A stretch of DNA of 64,000 nt. It comes from Alphaproteobacteria bacterium (GTDB taxonomy: Bacteria; Pseudomonadota; Alphaproteobacteria; Micropepsales; Micropepsaceae). The position numbers were made by a program, and so were the translations under genes. The stretch covers positions 1-64,000 of the forward strand of contig WGNJ01000012.1 of assembly GCA_016124635.1 (NCBI GenBank), written 5' to 3'. Under the pieces are notes generated by a model. It was not told the origin of the DNA. It ran no database searches and worked only from the letters and a program-made list of their open reading frames with translations. Shown here in pieces: positions 62,124-64,000 of this stretch; positions within the stretch are counted from its first letter, which is position 1, and every line of letters begins with the position of its first letter.

Positions 62124-63275
62124 GTGCACGACGCCAGGTGGATGACCGAAGACTTGCGCCTGCTCAGCGACGGCGCGCGCCGTTTCCTTGAGCGTGAGTT
62201 GGTTCCGCACGCCGAAGAGTGGGAACGCGCGGGCGTCGTCAGCCGCGACGCATGGCGCAAAGCGGGTGAGGCTGGTCTCCTCTGCGCCAGTATTCCTGAG
62301 GAGTACGGTGGCGGTGGCGGCACGCGCGGCCACGATCTGGTTATCGCATCCGAGATTTCGCGCGCAGGCCTCGGCGGCGGCTTCGGCACGGGCGCCGGCG
62401 TGCACTCGACCATCGTCGCGCATTACGTGTTCGCCTACGGCACTGAGGAGCAGAAGCGGCGCTGGCTGCCCGCGATGGCGCAGGGCCGAATGATCGGCGC
62501 CATCGCCATGACGGAGCCCGGCACCGGCTCGGATCTCCAATCCGTGCGCACGACGGCGCGGCGCAACGGCGACGCTTACATTGTGAACGGGCAGAAGACC
62601 TTCATCACCAACGGCCAGAACGCCGATCTCGTCATCGTGGTTGCCAAAACCGATCCGGCCGCGCGCAGCCACGGTATCTCGCTCGTCGTCGTCGAGACGG
62701 CCGAGGCGCAAGGCTTCCGCCGCGGTCGCAACCTCGACAAGATCGGCATGCATGCGCAGGACACGTCGGAGCTGTTCTTCGACGAAGTGCGCGTGCCCGT
62801 CGAAAATCTTCTTGGCGGAACCGAGGGGCAGGGTTTCGCGCAGCTCATGGTCCAGCTCGCATGGGAGCGCTTGTCCTGCGCGCATGGCGCGGTCGTCGCG
62901 ATGGAGCGCGCGGTCGAGCTGACGAGCGCCTATGTCAAAGAGCGCACGGCCTTCGGCAAGAAACTGCTCGACTTTCAGAACACACAGTTCAAGCTGGCCG
63001 AAGCCAAAACCCAAGCCGTCGTCGCGCGCACCTTCGTCGACGACCTGATTGTGCGTCTGCTCGGCGGCACGCTCGACCCGACGACGGCGGCGATGGCAAA
63101 GTGGTGGACGACGGAGACGAACTGCCGCGTCGTCGATGAGTGCCTGCAACTCTTCGGCGGCTACGGCTACATGACCGAGTATCCGATCGCGCGTTTGTGG
63201 GCCGACGCTCGCGTACAGAAGATTTTCGCCGGCACCAACGAAATCATGAAGCTGTTGATCGCGCGCACGCTCTGA
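62124..63275 (+). CDS. Acyl-CoA dehydrogenase
   Basis: FAD-dependent acyl-CoA dehydrogenase of about 380 residues. AIAMTEPGTGSDLQSVRTTA and YIVNGQKTFITNGQNADLV are the FAD/acyl-CoA signatures, the C-terminal FGGYGYMTEYPIARLWADARVQKIFAGTNEIMK is the second family motif, and the catalytic Glu normally sits in that last segment. It introduces the alpha-beta double bond in acyl-CoA oxidation. A GTG start with AGGTGG ten bases ahead is chosen; an in-frame ATG 18 bases later has no spacing. It opens a probable operon with the thiolase. Confidence 0.9.
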   Translation: MHDARWMTEDLRLLSDGARRFLERELVPHAEEWERAGVVSRDAWRKAGEAGLLCASIPEEYGGGGGTRGHDLVIASEISRAGLGGGFGTGAGVHSTIVAHYVFAYGTEEQKRRWLPAMAQGRMIGAIAMTEPGTGSDLQSVRTTARRNGDAYIVNGQKTFITNGQNADLVIVVAKTDPAARSHGISLVVVETAEAQGFRRGRNLDKIGMHAQDTSELFFDEVRVPVENLLGGTEGQGFAQLMVQLAWERLSCAHGAVVAMERAVELTSAYVKERTAFGKKLLDFQNTQFKLAEAKTQAVVARTFVDDLIVRLLGGTLDPTTAAMAKWWTTETNCRVVDECLQLFGGYGYMTEYPIARLWADARVQKIFAGTNEIMKLLIARTL

Positions 63276-63316
63276 CGCGCGGCGGTATTCGAAATTTAGG
63301 CAAGGAGGAAATGAAA

Positions 63317-64000
63317 ATGACAGGCAAAGCCCAAGTCGCAGGCGTCGGCATGATCCCTTTCACCAAACCCGGCGCGAGCGAAAGTTACGATGTCATGGGC
63401 GCGAACGCCGTGAGCATCGCGCTCAAAGACGCCGATCTGACCTACGACAAGATTCAACAGGCCTATGTCGGCTACGTCTACGGCGACTCGACCTGCGGTC
63501 AGTCGGCGCTTTATCCGGTCGGCCTCACCGGCATTCCGATCGTCAACGTCAACAACAATTGCTCAACCGGTTCGACTGCGCTCTTTCTCGCGCGTCAAGC
63601 GGTTGAGAGCGGCGCCGTCGATTGTGCCCTTGCGCTGGGTTTTGAGCAGATGAACCCGGGCGCGCTCGGCTCGAGCTTCAGAGACCGCAAACCGCCGATG
63701 GCGATGCACACAGCCGGCATGCTGCGCGCGCAAGGCTATGACAAGAACGCCCCCGGCGCCGCGCAATATTTCGGCGGCGCGGGCCGCGAGTATTCCGAGA
63801 AATACGGTACCAAGGCCGAGACCTTCGCCAAGATCTCCGAAAAAGCGCGCAAGCACGCCGCCAACAATCCCTTCGCCATCTTCCGCGATCCGCTGACGGT
63901 CGAGGAGATCATGGCCTCGAAACACATCTTCGGACCGCTGACGCGCTATCAGTGCTGCCCGCCGACCTGCGGCGCCGCAGCGGCGATCGTCGTCTCGCCC
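63317..64000 (+). CDS. SCP-x-type thiolase (lipid-transfer protein), truncated by the window
   Basis: The visible 228 residues match the thiolase of the SCP-x/lipid-transfer type: MTGKAQVAGVGMIPFTKPG at the start and VNVNNNCSTGSTALF with Cys82 as the nucleophile that takes the acyl group. LGFEQMNPG and the region to CCPPTCGAAAAIVVSP continue the fold; the His and second Cys motifs lie beyond the end. AAGGAGG seven bases before the ATG is a near-perfect ribosome site. It would cleave beta-ketoacyl-CoA or related products of the adjacent acyl-CoA dehydrogenase. The reading frame runs off the end with no stop. Confidence 0.88.
   Translation, partial: MTGKAQVAGVGMIPFTKPGASESYDVMGANAVSIALKDADLTYDKIQQAYVGYVYGDSTCGQSALYPVGLTGIPIVNVNNNCSTGSTALFLARQAVESGAVDCALALGFEQMNPGALGSSFRDRKPPMAMHTAGMLRAQGYDKNAPGAAQYFGGAGREYSEKYGTKAETFAKISEKARKHAANNPFAIFRDPLTVEEIMASKHIFGPLTRYQCCPPTCGAAAAIVVSP

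Noticed and set aside
1-64000. CRISPR array, insertion sequence or prophage
   Set aside because: No regularly spaced direct repeats, transposase, integrase or phage structural genes were seen in any part of the window.

Overview
The window is chromosomal DNA from an alphaproteobacterium, most likely a member of the Hyphomicrobiales (Rhizobiales) that I cannot name. The evidence is high G+C, a complete Flp/Tad (cpa) pilus locus, an IalB-like protein, alphaproteobacterial gene neighbourhoods (kdsB-pheA, ffs-dnaX-ybaB-recR, def-fmt-truA), and CtrA-type TTAA-N7-TTAA sites. No insertion sequence, prophage or CRISPR array was seen. The only trace of mobility is a 3' tRNA-Leu fragment at the left edge.

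Layout. Positions 1-6300 hold poorly characterised genes: a tRNA-Leu scar, a small membrane protein behind a perfect CtrA box, a secreted hypothetical, a cytosolic hypothetical, an outer-membrane beta-barrel and a receiver-domain protein. Positions 6300-9630 are a two-gene envelope operon, an OmpA/BON protein and a long coiled coil built from 17- and 24-residue repeats. Positions 9860-19240 carry an IalB-like protein, a TPR-sulfotransferase and TPR-glycosyltransferase pair, a PhoD-like phosphatase, an S9 peptidase whose catalytic His looks replaced by Asn, and acyl-CoA thioesterase II. A hairpin-rich gap precedes an MCP-like protein and a fatty acid/sterol hydroxylase.

Positions 22900-37800 are the Tad pilus locus. 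Two TadE-like pseudopilins diverge from TadG. A GYF-domain protein and a stand-alone pilus N-domain protein diverge from the Flp pilin. Then cpaA, cpaB, cpaC, cpaD, cpaE, cpaF, tadB and tadC run in one direction, and a TadD lipoprotein closes the locus on the other strand. Together these supply pilin, prepilin peptidase, secretin, pilotin, localisation ATPase, motor ATPase and platform proteins. Candidate CtrA sites at flp and cpaB suggest cell-cycle control.

Positions 37970-50160 are metabolic: an orphan TAXI binding protein, a GST, an M17 aminopeptidase, a membrane cytochrome c, KdsB (LPS), PheA (phenylalanine), a P450-rubredoxin-lipocalin-like operon, an SMP-30 lactonase, a metallo-beta-lactamase hydrolase and NudC. 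Positions 50250-60420 are housekeeping: SRP RNA, dnaX-ybaB-recR, an amidase, def-fmt-truA, and an overlapping dapE-membrane protein-murI operon that feeds peptidoglycan synthesis. The right end (60490-64000) is the start of a lipid or hydrophobic-acid catabolic cluster: an SDR, a TetR regulator, an acyl-CoA dehydrogenase and a truncated SCP-x type thiolase.
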